Of a stretch of DNA of 64,000 bases, positions 20,951 through 33,307 are shown piece by piece. The notes under the pieces were generated by a model. It saw only the letters and a program-made list of their open reading frames with translations, was not told where the DNA came from and did no database searches. The stretch is from Ceratothoa steindachneri (lineage: Eukaryota > Arthropoda > Malacostraca > Isopoda > Cymothoidae): the NCBI GenBank assembly GCA_963969495.1, contig OZ018331.1, positions 147,976,387 to 148,040,386 on the forward strand, in the 5' to 3' direction. The translations under genes and the position numbers were made by a program. Positions within the stretch are counted from its first letter, which is position 1. Every line of letters begins with the position of its first letter.

Positions 20951-22275
20951 GGCTTCTTTGTTGGCGAGGCACCCCTTTTTGCGACCTCTGAGAAGGTCGT
21001 TCCTGGAGTGACACGGGCGTACTGGCGTACGTCCGCCCTCACTCTGGGCCGGATACTCCTTTCGGTCCTCTCTACGACATTCTGGATCATGTTCGACAGA
21101 AAGGCCTTTCCTTTAAAGGAAAGATGTACCCCATCCCTTTGGTAGAGATCATTTCTACCATAAAAGGTGCGGTACGGGTCCACAAAAAAGACCCCCTCTG
21201 CCGTACACAAATCTGCCAGGCGCCGGTTTAGAGACACATTCATCGAGTGAGCGGTCCGTGTTGGACCTCTCCTCGGGAGCATCCCGACTACCACACGCTT
21301 GCGGGTTTTCAGCCCACAGTCGTCCACGGCACCCATGACCGTGTGGAGGATTTTATCTGTAGGGCCTACCCTACCTCCTCTCAGGTATAGGTCGTTTCCA
21401 CTGACCATCAGAGCAACGACTGAGCTCTCAGAAATCTGTGATTTCTCAGCCTCTACTCTGATGTGGTGGTTACCACATCCTGGCAGGCAGCTTACCTTCA
21501 CACTAGTGCGAAGGCGGGCCGCTAGCAGGGACTGCAAGCCCCGTGCTTGAGAATCACCAATAAGGGTGACTCTTTCACATTTGTCAGCAGGCGACTTATT
21601 CTTTCCTCTCGGAAGCGACTTGCCGCTTTCCTCTTGTATCTCTGCATTTTTCTTTTTTTTCTTCCTCATCTTATTTTTCTTCTCTTCATTTGTTTTCTCT
21701 TCTTCCGTTTCTCTTTTCTCTTCTTCCGTTTCTCTTTTCTCTTCTTCTCTTTCCACTTTCCCATGCGCACCAGTAGCGCTCGAATCCTCTACACTGGGGT
21801 GAGCTGCATTATGGTCCTTTTTCTTCTTTTTCTTTTTCTTCTTCTCATTGGCTCCGCATGGCAGAAGTGGGACTGCCAATGCAGTTTCACCTCCTTGGGC
21901 TGGAGTCACATCGGCGGAACCACCCAAGTCAGTGGGACTTTCGTCTCGAGCTTGAGCCGACTGGGCCTCTAGTTTAGAGGCTAGCTCTAGGATCTTTTCC
22001 TCGAGACGCCGAATCTGAAGCGCGTGCTGCGTTTCTAGGGTCTGCAGTTTATTTTCCAGCGCCCTAGATTTTTCTTCAGAGGCTGTGAAGAGATCCTTGA
22101 GTTCATTGCAGCATGCCACTGCCTCTCGGATCTCTCCTTTAAGGATGCAATCGGTGCATATACTTCCCGGGTGGCATTTCGAAAAACATCCTTCCGGGAA
22201 GTCCACGCACCACTTATCCTTCTGGCATATCGCACATGTATATTTAAGTGCAGCTGGACCTTTTTTCCCTGTCAT
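20932..22275 (-). CDS. CR1 ORF1: PHD-like finger, coiled coil and SGNH esterase
   Basis: The frame is open from 22401, but I take the ATG at 22275 (MTGKKGPAALKYTCAICQKD) because it directly precedes the conserved finger; that gives 447 codons. Residues about 13-45 form a Cys/His finger (CAIC, CVDF, CFSKCHPGSICTDC) like the PHD-type domain of CR1 ORF1. A helical coiled-coil stretch follows (EEKSRALENKLQTLETQ). Next is a very charged segment with a Lys run and two direct copies of EEEKRET (about 21700-21840). The C-terminal half is an SGNH/GDSL-type esterase: VTLIGDSQARGL holds the Ser, then GCGNHHI, MVSGNDLYLRGG with Asn, and RDGVHLSFKGK with Asp and His. All four blocks are present, so the fold may be active. 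Such ORF1 proteins bind element RNA; the esterase role is not settled. Confidence 0.88.
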   Translation of the reverse strand: MTGKKGPAALKYTCAICQKDKWCVDFPEGCFSKCHPGSICTDCILKGEIREAVACCNELKDLFTASEEKSRALENKLQTLETQHALQIRRLEEKILELASKLEAQSAQARDESPTDLGGSADVTPAQGGETALAVPLLPCGANEKKKKKKKKKDHNAAHPSVEDSSATGAHGKVEREEEKRETEEEKRETEEEKTNEEKKNKMRKKKKKNAEIQEESGKSLPRGKNKSPADKCERVTLIGDSQARGLQSLLAARLRTSVKVSCLPGCGNHHIRVEAEKSQISESSVVALMVSGNDLYLRGGRVGPTDKILHTVMGAVDDCGLKTRKRVVVGMLPRRGPTRTAHSMNVSLNRRLADLCTAEGVFFVDPYRTFYGRNDLYQRDGVHLSFKGKAFLSNMIQNVVERTERSIRPRVRADVRQYARVTPGTTFSEVAKRGASPTKKPGNGRA

Positions 22276-22839
22276 TTTAAACACTTTCTCTCTTTCAAAA
22301 CTTTGTGACCAATCAATAGAAAAAAGGGGGTTGGTGAGTTCTCCCCGCGTGAGTCGCTCCCGCCTATCGATCGGAGACGTTTCGGATCTTTCAGAAGGCA
22401 CGCTCCATGTGCTGCTGTTCGTCCGACCGAGTCGTCAAGCCTCGGCGTGCCGTGGCTCCCAACCAAGCAGCACAGACGGTCCCCGAAGGGGCCATCGATT
22501 TGTCACCAGGTGAACAACAACGAAGCACGCCCCTTACTAAACTCCTACTAGTTCCCTTCACAACGGCCAGGATCTCGGAGCAGCGTTCAATGGATATCCC
22601 GCCCCACCAAGAGACTCGACCCAAGGCTTTTTATTGGCCTGGCAACCAACCTGGGAACAAAGGGCCGTCACCTCGGACCGATGCTACCAGAGGCACCCGT
22701 CAACGGGCACTGGGAACGGTCAATAATTACGCGCCAGGGAAGGGGTTAACGGGGCACTACCCTCATCCCATTCATCCTGCCCCAACGCCTAGGACACCTC
22801 TAGTCCTAGTCTCTCGCAACCAGTGAGCGTCGATTGGCG

Positions 22840-23915
22840 TTGTTTATAGAGGTTCCAAAGCCTCTCTTCTGACGCATGAGGTAGCTGCCAGGTCCTTATA
22901 TGTAGATAGAGGAAGAAAAGAGAAACAGGGACATGATAGGAGTAGGCTTTTTTTTGTTTTTTTTCTTTTTGTATAAGTGGGAGAGATAGAATAAAAGTAA
23001 AAAAAGAGAAGGATAGAGTAAAAAAAAAAGGAAGGAATGACGCACTTAGTCTGGAATCTCGTTTTCGACCAAATCGACAAGGGAAGCCCTACCAGGGGTA
23101 CCCAGAAGAGGTACCCCCGCCGACATAGCTCGAAAAGTCAAAGGTACACACAAGCTCTCTTCCCGCGACAAGGGGGCGTCACCTCTCCCTCTACATTCTT
23201 TGAAAAAAGAGAGAGAGAAAACACTGCTTGACCTTGGCTCGACTTTAAGTGGCTTCCTCCGAAGAGTTTGTCTTTGAATGTGAAGGTTTAGAATGCTCGT
23301 TAAATGTGGTAATGAAATATGAAATTTAGACATTAGTAGCTCCTTCTCGGAAATTTGAAGTGCGTATGTTTGAAAGGGAGAGACTCCCTGGAAAAGTTCG
23401 ACGTCGAGGGGGCTGTGAGAAAAGGACGAAAGAAAGAGGGTGCACACTGCTTCATAAATGATTCATCTTCAGAAATGAAAACATATATTTACCACTGTAT
23501 TGGCTTTATTAAGAATTAGAGTAATCCCTCGTGTAACTAAGTCACGACTTTTAACTATAGGAGAGACTGAATGTACAATTTAAAAGGAAGGGAGACGGCA
23601 TTACCTCACGCTATTGTGATTAAAATTTAAATTAGAAAATAAATGAAGATTCTCATGGAACAATTATTTTAGGAAAGCTCAATGATTGAAGCGAAAGACC
23701 AAAGAATGATTTTGTTAAAAAAAAGCCGCACTTTCTCGTAACGACCTCAATTTCTCGATCGTAAAAAAAGACACGCAACCATTTCCTGTTTTTAAATTTA
23801 GTGACTTTGATTACTAATATCAGAACATATAATGGTCATTGATTACTATTCTCAGAACATTTATTGCTTATTGATTACTATTCATTTATATGAGTTTCCA
23901 TCTTACGTATAGAAG
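22840..23915. other. No gene seen
   Basis: Upstream flank of the CR1 element. Purine- and A-rich blocks occur at 22905-23035, and a few short open frames lie around 23040-23450 without recognisable motifs. Confidence 0.5.
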
Positions 23916-23921
23916 TTATAG

Positions 23922-24110
23922 AGCTATAGCTTAGCGGGCTGGAAACAATGCTTCCGATATCAGTAAAGTTAAACCACATCGGCTATGGTTAGTCTACGGA
24001 TGGAGACGTGTTTGGGTCTACTTCTCGGTGGCTACCATTAGCTGCAGATACCCCATGATTCGGATCCCATGCCACCACTAAGAGCAAATGGCTTTAAAAA
24101 ATGCAAATTG
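23922..24110 (+). repeat. 5S-rRNA-like SINE fragment or 5S pseudogene
   Basis: The core at 23960-24022 contains AGTAAAGTTAAACCACATCG, GGTTAGTCTACGGATGGAGA and CGTGTTTGGGTCTAC. It aligns in order with 5S rRNA CCGAAGTTAAGCAACGTCGG, GGTTAGTACTTGGATGGG and CCGCCTGGGAATAC. These lie in the internal promoter region of 5S genes. The 5' part is diverged and an unrelated 3' part follows. This points to a 5S-derived (SINE3-like) retroposon and not a functional rRNA gene. Confidence 0.6.
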
Positions 24111-24140
24111 GCAGTAAAATTCCTAACGACTTATATGTAC

Positions 24141-24325
24141 AGGGTGATCCAAAGGATGCTTATTATCTTATTAACAAAGTTATTTTTTAACTGAAACACA
24201 ATTATACTGCATAATGCATATGTATATAAGCCTTATTTTTAAATTATTTTTTTACTATTTATTTATTTTAGATTAATTTATTAAATTTATTAAGGTTGTT
24301 TAACCTTTGACCCGCCCTGCATAGA
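24141..24325. mobile_element. Small MITE-like element with TIRs of about 18 bp
   Basis: The left end TACAGGGTGATCCAAAGG and the reverse-complemented right end TGCAGGGCGGGTCAAAGG match at most positions. The interior of about 150 bp is AT-rich and non-coding. The end sequence resembles those of the elements at 50541 and 52228. Confidence 0.55.
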
Positions 24326-24433
24326 AGTCACAGTTCATTATTTTCACAAGGTTTATTTCTTCCGATTTCAGGGCGTTCCTTGTTGGATGCGAGCTCAATT
24401 ACCAATTATGAAGATACTTTTATATTCCAACTT

Positions 24434-25245
24434 CTCATTTTTATATTAATTTATTTTCTTTTAGCTTATTTAAACATCTCATTTTTATATTAATTTATTT
24501 TCTTTTAGCTTATTTAAACATCTCATTTTTATATTAATTTATTTTCTTTTAGCTTATTTAAACATCTCATTTTTATATTCATTTATTTTTCTTCTAGCTT
24601 ATTAAAACATCTCATTTTTATATTCATTGATTTTCTTCGAGCTTATTTAAACATATTATTTTTATATTCATTTATTTTATTTTACCTTATTTAAACATCT
24701 CGTTTTATATCCATTTATTTTCTTCTAGCTTATTTAAACACCCCGTTTTATATTATTTTATTTTCTTCTAGCGTTTTTAAACATCTCATTTTTATATTTA
24801 CTTATTTTCTTCTAGCTTATTTAAACATCTCGTTTTATATTATTTTATTTTCTTCTAGCTTTTTTAAACATCTCATTTTTATATTCATTTATTTTTCTTC
24901 TAGCTTATTTAAACATCTCATTTTTATAATCATTTATTTTCTTCTAGCTTATTTAAACATCTCATTTTTATATTTATTTATTTTCTTTTAGCTTATTTAA
25001 ACATCTCGTTTATATATTCATTTATTTTCTTCTAGCTTATTTAAACATCTCATTTTTATATTATTTTATTTTCTTCTAGCTTTTTTAAACATCTCGTTTT
25101 ATATTATTTTATTTTCTTCTAGCTTTTTTAAACATCTCATTTTTATATTCATTTATTTTTCTTCTAGCTTATTTAAACATCTCATTTTTATAATCATTTA
25201 TTTTCTTCTAGCTTATTTAAACATCTCGTTTTTATTCATTCATTT
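24434..25245. repeat. 44-bp minisatellite, about 18 copies
   Basis: The unit begins CTCATTTTTATATTAATTTA and ends with TCTTCTAGCTTATTTAAACA. The first units are 44 bp apart (24434, 24478). Later units show substitutions (CTCGTTTTATATT, TTCATT, GCTTTTTT) and 1-2 bp indels. It is AT-rich and non-coding. Confidence 0.92.
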
Positions 25246-25249
25246 TCTT

Positions 25250-27240
25250 TGACGTCGTAGTTTGCTTCCAAAAATATTTCGTGTCGACCTAAAGTACTGA
25301 TAATTTTCTTTATTACCAACTCAAGTTGGAGTGATATCGTCGGACATTGTATCAATGTTGCCTATACAGTTTGTATAGGCAGCTTTTATTCACTCTTATT
25401 AGTAAACCTGGACATTGTTCATAATGGTGGGGATGCTACTTTCCCATCTGTTTCCTCTTGGAAAACAGGTACGTTACTTAATATATGGTCATTTCTTTAA
25501 CATTTATAACTAAGTAATGGTGAATATTTTCTTGTCCGCTCCACCCTAATCTCCCTTCTCGGTTCTTTTAAGTTTTTGGACAAGCGTCAAGTGAATCTTC
25601 GGTCTCCTCTCTCCTTTACTTATATAAATTTATAATTACTCTCAGATTATATATCAAATGCGTAACGGGATGCACGAAAATCGTGCAGATACTGAGTCTA
25701 TTTTGATCTATGTCTTTCTAAGCTAGGTGATTACCATCTGGGTTAATCCACCCGTCTAATAACTCGGCGTCGAGTAACGGGTTTAAATCTCCTCACTGAT
25801 ACGATGACTCTTTCTCTTACGATTGTCCTTTTCTTCCTACACAACTCTGATTTAGTTGCATCTCGTAATATGTGTTGCTTAAGCGCGCCTCGTGTGAATA
25901 TGGACAAATCCATACATAAGCCGCGCTTCAAATGCGATCATGACTCTCTCTCTCTCAGGAGTGACTCTGAAGCATTGCCAAATATGGGCTACTATTAGAG
26001 CAAGGTTTCACAATCATTTTTGGCCGCCCCCTTACCTCAAATTTCGGGGGAACTTGAGACCCTTAGGGTGAATATATAATTTCAATAGGTTTTTTCATTT
26101 AATTTAGGAATTAAATTTACTGTAGTTTTATGTAATAAATTTTGATATTTCTTATGTTAATCGAAGAACTACAAATGATTGGCAACTACGAGGCTGAGGA
26201 GAGGTAGCGATTCTTGTTAATTTTAACATTTTTTATGTTTTGTTATTGTTTTACAAGACTGGATTATTTTAGTAGGGTTATTTAGCCCCTAATAAAAGAA
26301 TAGCTTCGATACGCCCCTTTTCATACATTTAGAGAAGAAGGAAACGCAACGAGGGCAAATTGGCGAGAAAATACTTTGGGATTTTGGGTTGTAAAGCGAT
26401 GAGGTTATGTAAAGTGAAAATGTAAAATAGGGGTGAGGGGTATATAACCCCTCCCCAAGAAGAAATTACTTGAACAAATGAACCACACGATCCTTTAAAT
26501 TCGTATATTTAATTGCCAATACTCCTTTTTACAAACTTGAGAACTTTATTCTGAATTTATCCCTGTAGTTTGTTCCTGTCATTTCTTTCGCTATTTCTTT
26601 CTTACCCATTCATTCTTCTTCAATGTCTTCACTTCTTCTTTCTCTGAAGCAAAACTCTTTCTCTTTCCAAACCCTTACCATAGTGCTCGCCATTTTGGCA
26701 AATTCACTTTTTTCTTCTTTATTTTCAAATTCAATCTTTTTCATACAAAAATATTGATTGTGCACCAATTACTGGACTCAAAATAAACTGTTAACTTGTA
26801 AATATTTAAATTTATATGTAAAATTGTGTATTATAAAAAGGAGAGAGCAATTTATTTATGAATTTATTTAAATTTGTGATTAAATATGATTAGGTAAAAT
26901 TTAATCGAGATCATATATAAGCCTGATTCAAGAGTTGATCGGAGCTGACCTTTTTTTTCTGATCCGAAGCTCGTGAATGATGTAAATAGTTGTGATGGAG
27001 TCATATCAAAGATGAAATTTAAAATAAAAAAGTTTAAATTAATTATATATTCTTGTTCTATCTAAATATCTATTAAAATTTTATTTAAAGTTTAAGTTTA
27101 ATAAATTATTAAAGTTTTGTATGGGTTCTATATTTTATGGACACTTTGTTTAACCTTAAAGAAGAATAAATTCTTGGTTATCGTTCGTTCATTTGAGTCT
27201 GTTCTCTCGTATACGGCACTTAGCGTAGGTCTGGAATATT
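25250..27240. other. No gene seen
   Basis: AT-rich intergenic sequence with only short, motif-free open frames. Confidence 0.5.
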
Positions 27241-27269
27241 GGCTACGAATTAACCGAGAGGGGACAGCT

Positions 27270-27480
27270 TAAACAAATAAAGTTAAGCAACATTGTGCAA
27301 GCATGGTAGTCAGATGGGGACATAATTCCTGTGTTCTTTCTGGTGTCTGGGATATATTGTAGCAGCCCGTAGTTTGGAACCCGCAGTAAATTGCAGGTCT
27401 CCACAAACGTTAACTGATGACACCAACCATACAAAAAACCCTGCTCCAATTTACCACCCATTATTGGGGTCAGTAGGTGA
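27270..27480 (+). repeat. Second 5S-rRNA-like fragment
   Basis: 27277-27330 contains ATAAAGTTAAGCAACATTGT then CATGGTAGTCAGATGGGGAC. This is co-linear with the 5S GAAGTTAAGCAACGTCGG and GGTTAGTACTTGGATGGG blocks and with the copy at 23960. It is more diverged. The 3' flank differs from that copy. Confidence 0.42.
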
Positions 27481-27874
27481 TGAAAAGACCTCTACCACAA
27501 AAATATCTGAATACCTATCCACCCTACCATTCCCGTAAGATTGGCCCTGCGATTCTTTGTAATTAGTACGAAGTGCGGTACTAAGTATCTCTCGACCATT
27601 ACGACTCACGCATACAAGTACACAATAGCAATTCTCCAAGCGGGGGAAGGGGGGTTAGGATTGTCACGCATTTTACCAAGGATTCTGCATTATTCAGCAC
27701 CGGGCCACAATGCGGGTCTCGATTTCATGCGCCATATTCGCTCGAAGGAGAAAAACGTGGCGCCCGGGGAAGAAAACTTTATCCCCTCGTCAATTGTTTC
27801 TTTCTTTTCAACTTATTCTCTCATTTTTCTATTCGTTTCAATCGATGCCCTTGTCCTTGGTTTTTAAATCTTCA

Positions 27875-27877
27875 TAA

Positions 27878-27963
<86 letters not shown>
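27875..27963. repeat. (TA)n microsatellite
   Basis: A TA run of about 75 bp with a short TAAA-interrupted start, at the 3' end of PLE 2. Confidence 0.97.
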
Positions 27964-29511
<1,548 letters not shown>

Positions 29512-29574
29512 TCATCGCAGAAAGTTTTGTTAAAAGTGACGCAGCTAATTTCGTATTTGTGATTTACTTTGTCT

Positions 29575-29602
29575 CTGAGGATGATACAAGTGTATCAAAA
29601 CG
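29575..29602 (+). ncRNA. Hammerhead-like motif, plus strand
   Basis: CTGAGGA (29575-29581), T, a 14-nt perfect hairpin GATAC-AAGT-GTATC (29583-29596), then AAAACG where GAAACG is expected. Same layout as the 7426 motif, in the opposite direction to PLE 2. It probably belongs to another truncated PLE copy. Confidence 0.38.
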
Positions 29603-30239
29603 ATTCAGTTAAATAAAGTGTTTTGCAAAAGGCCTCATCTCCTATTCCCCTTTAACTTTATATTATATTTTAGGACGGCAATATTTTAACAATTTGACTT
29701 AAAAAAATTATCTTAATTCAATTGTGACTTTCTATGTTAATGTAATTTCATTCAAAAATAACATAATAATACCTTTTGAAATTGAAGACTATAATTTTTC
29801 AATGTTTAAGTGTTTATTTTTAAGAAAAAGAATTGGAAAAGGAAGAGGTTCAGAAGGATTTACCCAAATTAAAATAAAGGCTGTTGGTTTGTATATTTAA
29901 AACTTTTATCAAACTCTTTCTAAGAATTTAGTAAAAATAAATATAATGCTCGAATGGTTTGGAATAAAAAATAATAATGCTTTAAAATTAAGGCATAGCT
30001 GTTGTTGTTTTTTCGACTATAAAAGAAAATTTATATAAAAAACAGCTTTGGAGATTGTTTTTTTCTCTATATGAAAAGAATTTCCATAAAAGTATTTTCT
30101 TGCACCTTAGGCCTAGAGAATAAGCATGGATCTGGAAAACCCTTAGGAGATATGTAATGGAAATCTTTAAAAAAAATTAGACCGAACTCTCGTTTCTAGA
30201 GCCAAAGAGGACATACGCGAAAGGCATATATATATATAT

Positions 30240-30359
30240 AAATCACACAGGAAAATGAAAGGCGGATTCCAAGTACTTTCGAACTTGTTTAGTTCATTAT
30301 CAAGGAATAAATAAGTTCGAAATTACTTGGAATCCGCCTTTCATTTTTATGTGGGATTT
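30240..30359. repeat. Inverted repeat of a PLE tail (47-bp arms)
   Basis: 30240-30286 and 30313-30359 are inverted copies with few mismatches (shared core GGCGGATTCCAAGTA). Each arm matches the tail beside PLE 3 at 30515-30550. It is therefore a tail-to-tail palindrome. The minus arm includes the motif TTGATAA, T, a 15-nt hairpin, GAAAGT at 30275-30303. Confidence 0.8.
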
Positions 30360-30409
30360 TTTTCATTTATTGCTCTACTCACGCGCTACTTTGTAAGTTT
30401 CTCATATAT

Positions 30410-30416
30410 ATGTATA

Positions 30417-30483
<67 letters not shown>
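30410..30483. repeat. (TA)n microsatellite
   Basis: A TA run that directly follows, on minus, the PLE 3 tail. Confidence 0.97.
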
Positions 30484-30486
<3 letters not shown>

Positions 30487-30525
30487 ACAAAGCCCAGAGG
30501 GAAAATTAATACGAGGATTCCAAGT

Positions 30526-30557
30526 ACTTTCGAACTTTTTTTCGAGTTCTTCATCAA
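30526..30557 (-). ncRNA. Hammerhead-like motif in PLE 3 tail
   Basis: On minus: TTGATGA (30557-30551), A, an 18-nt hairpin with GAAC/GTTC stem (30549-30532), then GAAAGT (30531-30526). It has the layout of the other motifs but a U in place of the first core C. Confidence 0.38.
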
Positions 30558-31081
30558 GGAATAACAGAAGTATTGAAATTGTAATATTTATAAGGATGAG
30601 ACAGAGGAGAGGGAACGCCCACAAAAAAGCAAAAAATCAATCCACAAAATGAATTAATATGAAGTGGAAACTTTAGGAGAAGCGAAGATAAATACAAACT
30701 AAGTTCATTAAATCAGGTAAATCCCAAAGACTAAAGGTTGACAAGAGGATTAAAATACCGCCTTAACAATTAGAGAGGGAGAAAATCTGAACGAGAGATT
30801 AACCTCAGAGGTCAGGATCTAAAAACCAAGGTAGAATGAGTACAAATGTTCTAAAGACTTGACTCAAATGGAAATAAATACACATACATAAACATAAGGC
30901 TACATAAATGCACACAAATAAAATTAAATAGTTTATTAAGATTAATTTAAATATTTAGTCTCAAATTAAAAGTGTCGACAGTACATTGTGAAGATAATTT
31001 AAAAAATAATATCAAGTTTATATAAGCCAGGACTTAAATTAAAATTTTGGAATTTACTAATAAAGGTTGATTCAATGATAT

Positions 31082-31603
31082 TTAGGAAATTGTATCGTTA
31101 TTATGACAGATGATTTTAGCAGAATTCCAATCAATATTGTGATTAAGATATGACTTTTGAACATAAAATGAGCTGCTTTCTTCACCACGACGGACATTAT
31201 ATTTATTCTGAGAAATTCGTTTTTTTAAACATTTACCTGATTGGCCAAAGTAATATTTAGAGCAATCGATACATTTTACGCAATATACATTACCAATAGA
31301 GGAAAGGGCTTTCTTGACTGATAGTGTAGAGATAATATTATTATAGTTAAATACTACATAAATGCTTAGAGATTTTAAAATATGAGGGAGAGAAGCAAAG
31401 GATGAATTTAAAGGAAGTACAAGAGTATTCTTGTTATTAAAAGGCGCGCGAGGTTCAAAACGAGAAAAAGACTTTTTAGCTAACTCTAAGCATTTATCAA
31501 GGAAGTGAAAAGGATACCAAAGTTTATGGCCGATGTCCAAAATTTTGGAAACTTCAAAGTCAAAAAATTCAGGACTAACCACACGAAGTTCACGGAGAAA
31601 CAT
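31082..31603 (-). pseudogene. Penelope-like element 3: connector and GIY-YIG endonuclease
   Basis: 173 codons are open on minus. The first half (FLRELRVVSPEFFDFEVSKI, LAKKSFSRFEPR) fits the connector between RT and endonuclease in PLEs. The second half, GNVYCVKCIDCSKYYFGQSG, then KCLKKRISQNKYNVRRGEES and YLNHNIDWNSAKII, is a GIY-YIG domain. It has the Cys pair typical of PLEs, a YYFG variant of the YIG strand and the catalytic-region Arg. The IDW and NH residues fit the Neptune-like branch. The frame closes before the usual C-terminal extension. The tail lies about 500 bp downstream at 30560-30500. No RT part remains. Confidence 0.7.
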
Positions 31604-31689
31604 GGAAATAAAAATAGATCTTTTGACTTTAATATGTGCATTTAAATAAAGACCCTTCAGAACAAGTGAATAGTAATTTTCATAAAAAA

Positions 31690-31800
31690 AGTACGCTCAA
31701 TTCTTAAACATTATCCAGGCTTAATTTCTAAATTTAAATCTTTGAATGCCTCTCTTCCTTATCTCTATGGCCTTATCAAGACCCACAAACCTAATAATTT
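31690..31800 (+). pseudogene. Penelope-like element 4: RT N-terminal fragment
   Basis: On plus, in one frame ending in a stop: ILKHYPGLISKFKSLNASLP, then YLYGLIKTHKPNNL. PYLYGLPKTHKPN is the highly conserved start of the PLE reverse transcriptase. It is divergent to PLE 3, only about 90 bp away, so the two fragments lie head-to-head. Confidence 0.62.
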
Positions 31801-31979
31801 ATAAAATAGAAATGGACAGGGGAAAATATTCGAAGAAACGAAAGCAGAGGGATGAAAAAGAAAATAAAATCTAGAACACTTTTACAGAGAAAGTGACCCA
31901 GAAGACAACTTTCTAATAAGTGGTCAGAAGAAATTAACTCAATGTTGGCAACAACTTGGCAAACTCTAATAAAAAACAT

Positions 31980-33300
31980 TACAAAGTTTATTTTCCAACC
32001 CCTAATTTAGTGTCCACATTGGAATAATATAATCCTGTTGAAAACTGAATTTGATTGCGTTATTTAGGAATGGATCGGGGAAGCAGTCAGAAAATTACTT
32101 TAATGAGTTGGACATTGTGTTGGAAGGAGACCGGTCGTGCTGCAATTTGTCAAGCAGTCGTAGAGCCAATTTTCCCATAAACATGGAATAATTAAGTTAA
32201 TAAATTGCATAATTTATGATTTAGGGAATATATCTATCCCTATAGGATGATGGAAACCTCACTTTAAAGCTAAGCATAATTTGTTTATTCTTTAAGTGAT
32301 AAAATTAGCTGGTTTTGATATTGGTAGTGTTTGGGGATTTTTTGGTATTGTTTTTTTTTATACCTAATGGCTGCTAAAGTACTGATCCTTCAGTATATAA
32401 ACAGTTAAAGACACGGGTTGTCCTCAGATTCAACTGGTAATAAATTTACAATTAGTTTTTGTGTTAATTGTTTGTCCTTTCCTTTGGTAAAAGATCTTCC
32501 TTTACTCTTTTCTTCAATTTGAGTTAATATTTTTATGCCGCATTTTGGATGAGCTGAAAAAATAATCATAATTCCGCTATGATGATCAATGATAGTACTC
32601 TTTAATTTGGGTTAATCTCAGCGAAAAATTTAGGATGAGTACAATAATGGAGTCATTTTCGTGTTTGGTTGTCCTCAGTACTACCATTACGTCGCCCGCT
32701 CCCCCCCGTGGGGAAGGGAAACTAGTTCCCCATCAGAGGTATGTGGATAAAACTCTCCATCCTAGGATGCCTTGGAACATGGGAAAAAGCCCCACTGATT
32801 AACCGAGCCACAAATATTGGTAATATCAAAACGTACCCAAGGATCTAAGTAGGATAATCTTTTAATAATTAAATTAATTTATATCCATTTTGTAAATTTT
32901 CATTTTCTATAAAAAATTAATAGCTGACTATTAGACATATGGGTTATTTGATTTTTAATTCCCTAGGTCAATTTTGATTGAGGTACCCTGTATATATATA
33001 CACTGAGTTTGTAAAGTTTTTGTCCCCAAATAGTAGAAAAATCAAATAAACTGACATTTAAAAGGGCAAATATTGAGTTTAATTTTCAATGTTTCTAATA
33101 TCCTCAAACTTCAACAACTCCATTATAATAAGCCATAGAAGTCGTAATGTGATTTGGAAGTTCTCGAAATACTGTTTCCATTTGATTTAAAGTATTACAC
33201 AGAGTCACATCAGTTATTTTAGTCTGCAGTTTATCTAAATAATGTACTTTAACGAAATAAATTAATAACCTCTCTTTACATGTAGAGTACCATTAAAAAA
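31980..33300. other. No gene seen
   Basis: Mostly AT-rich. A GC-rich patch at 32690-32790 has no recognisable identity. Confidence 0.45.
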
Positions 33301-33307
33301 GATCGGA

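Larger units (their letters stand above)
18043..22830 (-). mobile_element. CR1-type non-LTR retrotransposon, apparently near full length
   Basis: The element has two long intact ORFs in order ORF1 (22275-20932) and ORF2 (about 20900-18155). A GC-rich leader runs to roughly 22830. The 3' UTR of about 110 bp ends in three tandem copies of a 10-bp unit (GTTACAAAGA on plus, 18047-18076). CR1 elements characteristically end in short tandem repeats instead of poly(A). ORF1 with a PHD-like finger and an SGNH esterase, plus ORF2 with AP endonuclease and RT, is the CR1 arrangement. The 5' boundary is set only by the change in base composition. The intact frames contrast with every other element in the window and suggest recent arrival. 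Confidence 0.88.

Noticed and set aside
25710..25800. tRNA-like stretch with GGGTTTAAATCTC as a B box
   Set aside because: No complete cloverleaf or acceptor stem could be drawn; at most a decayed SINE.
27755..27790. TGGCGCCCGGGG as an LTR-retrotransposon primer binding site
   Set aside because: No LTR end (CA) before it, no LTR pair, and no gag-pol motifs nearby.
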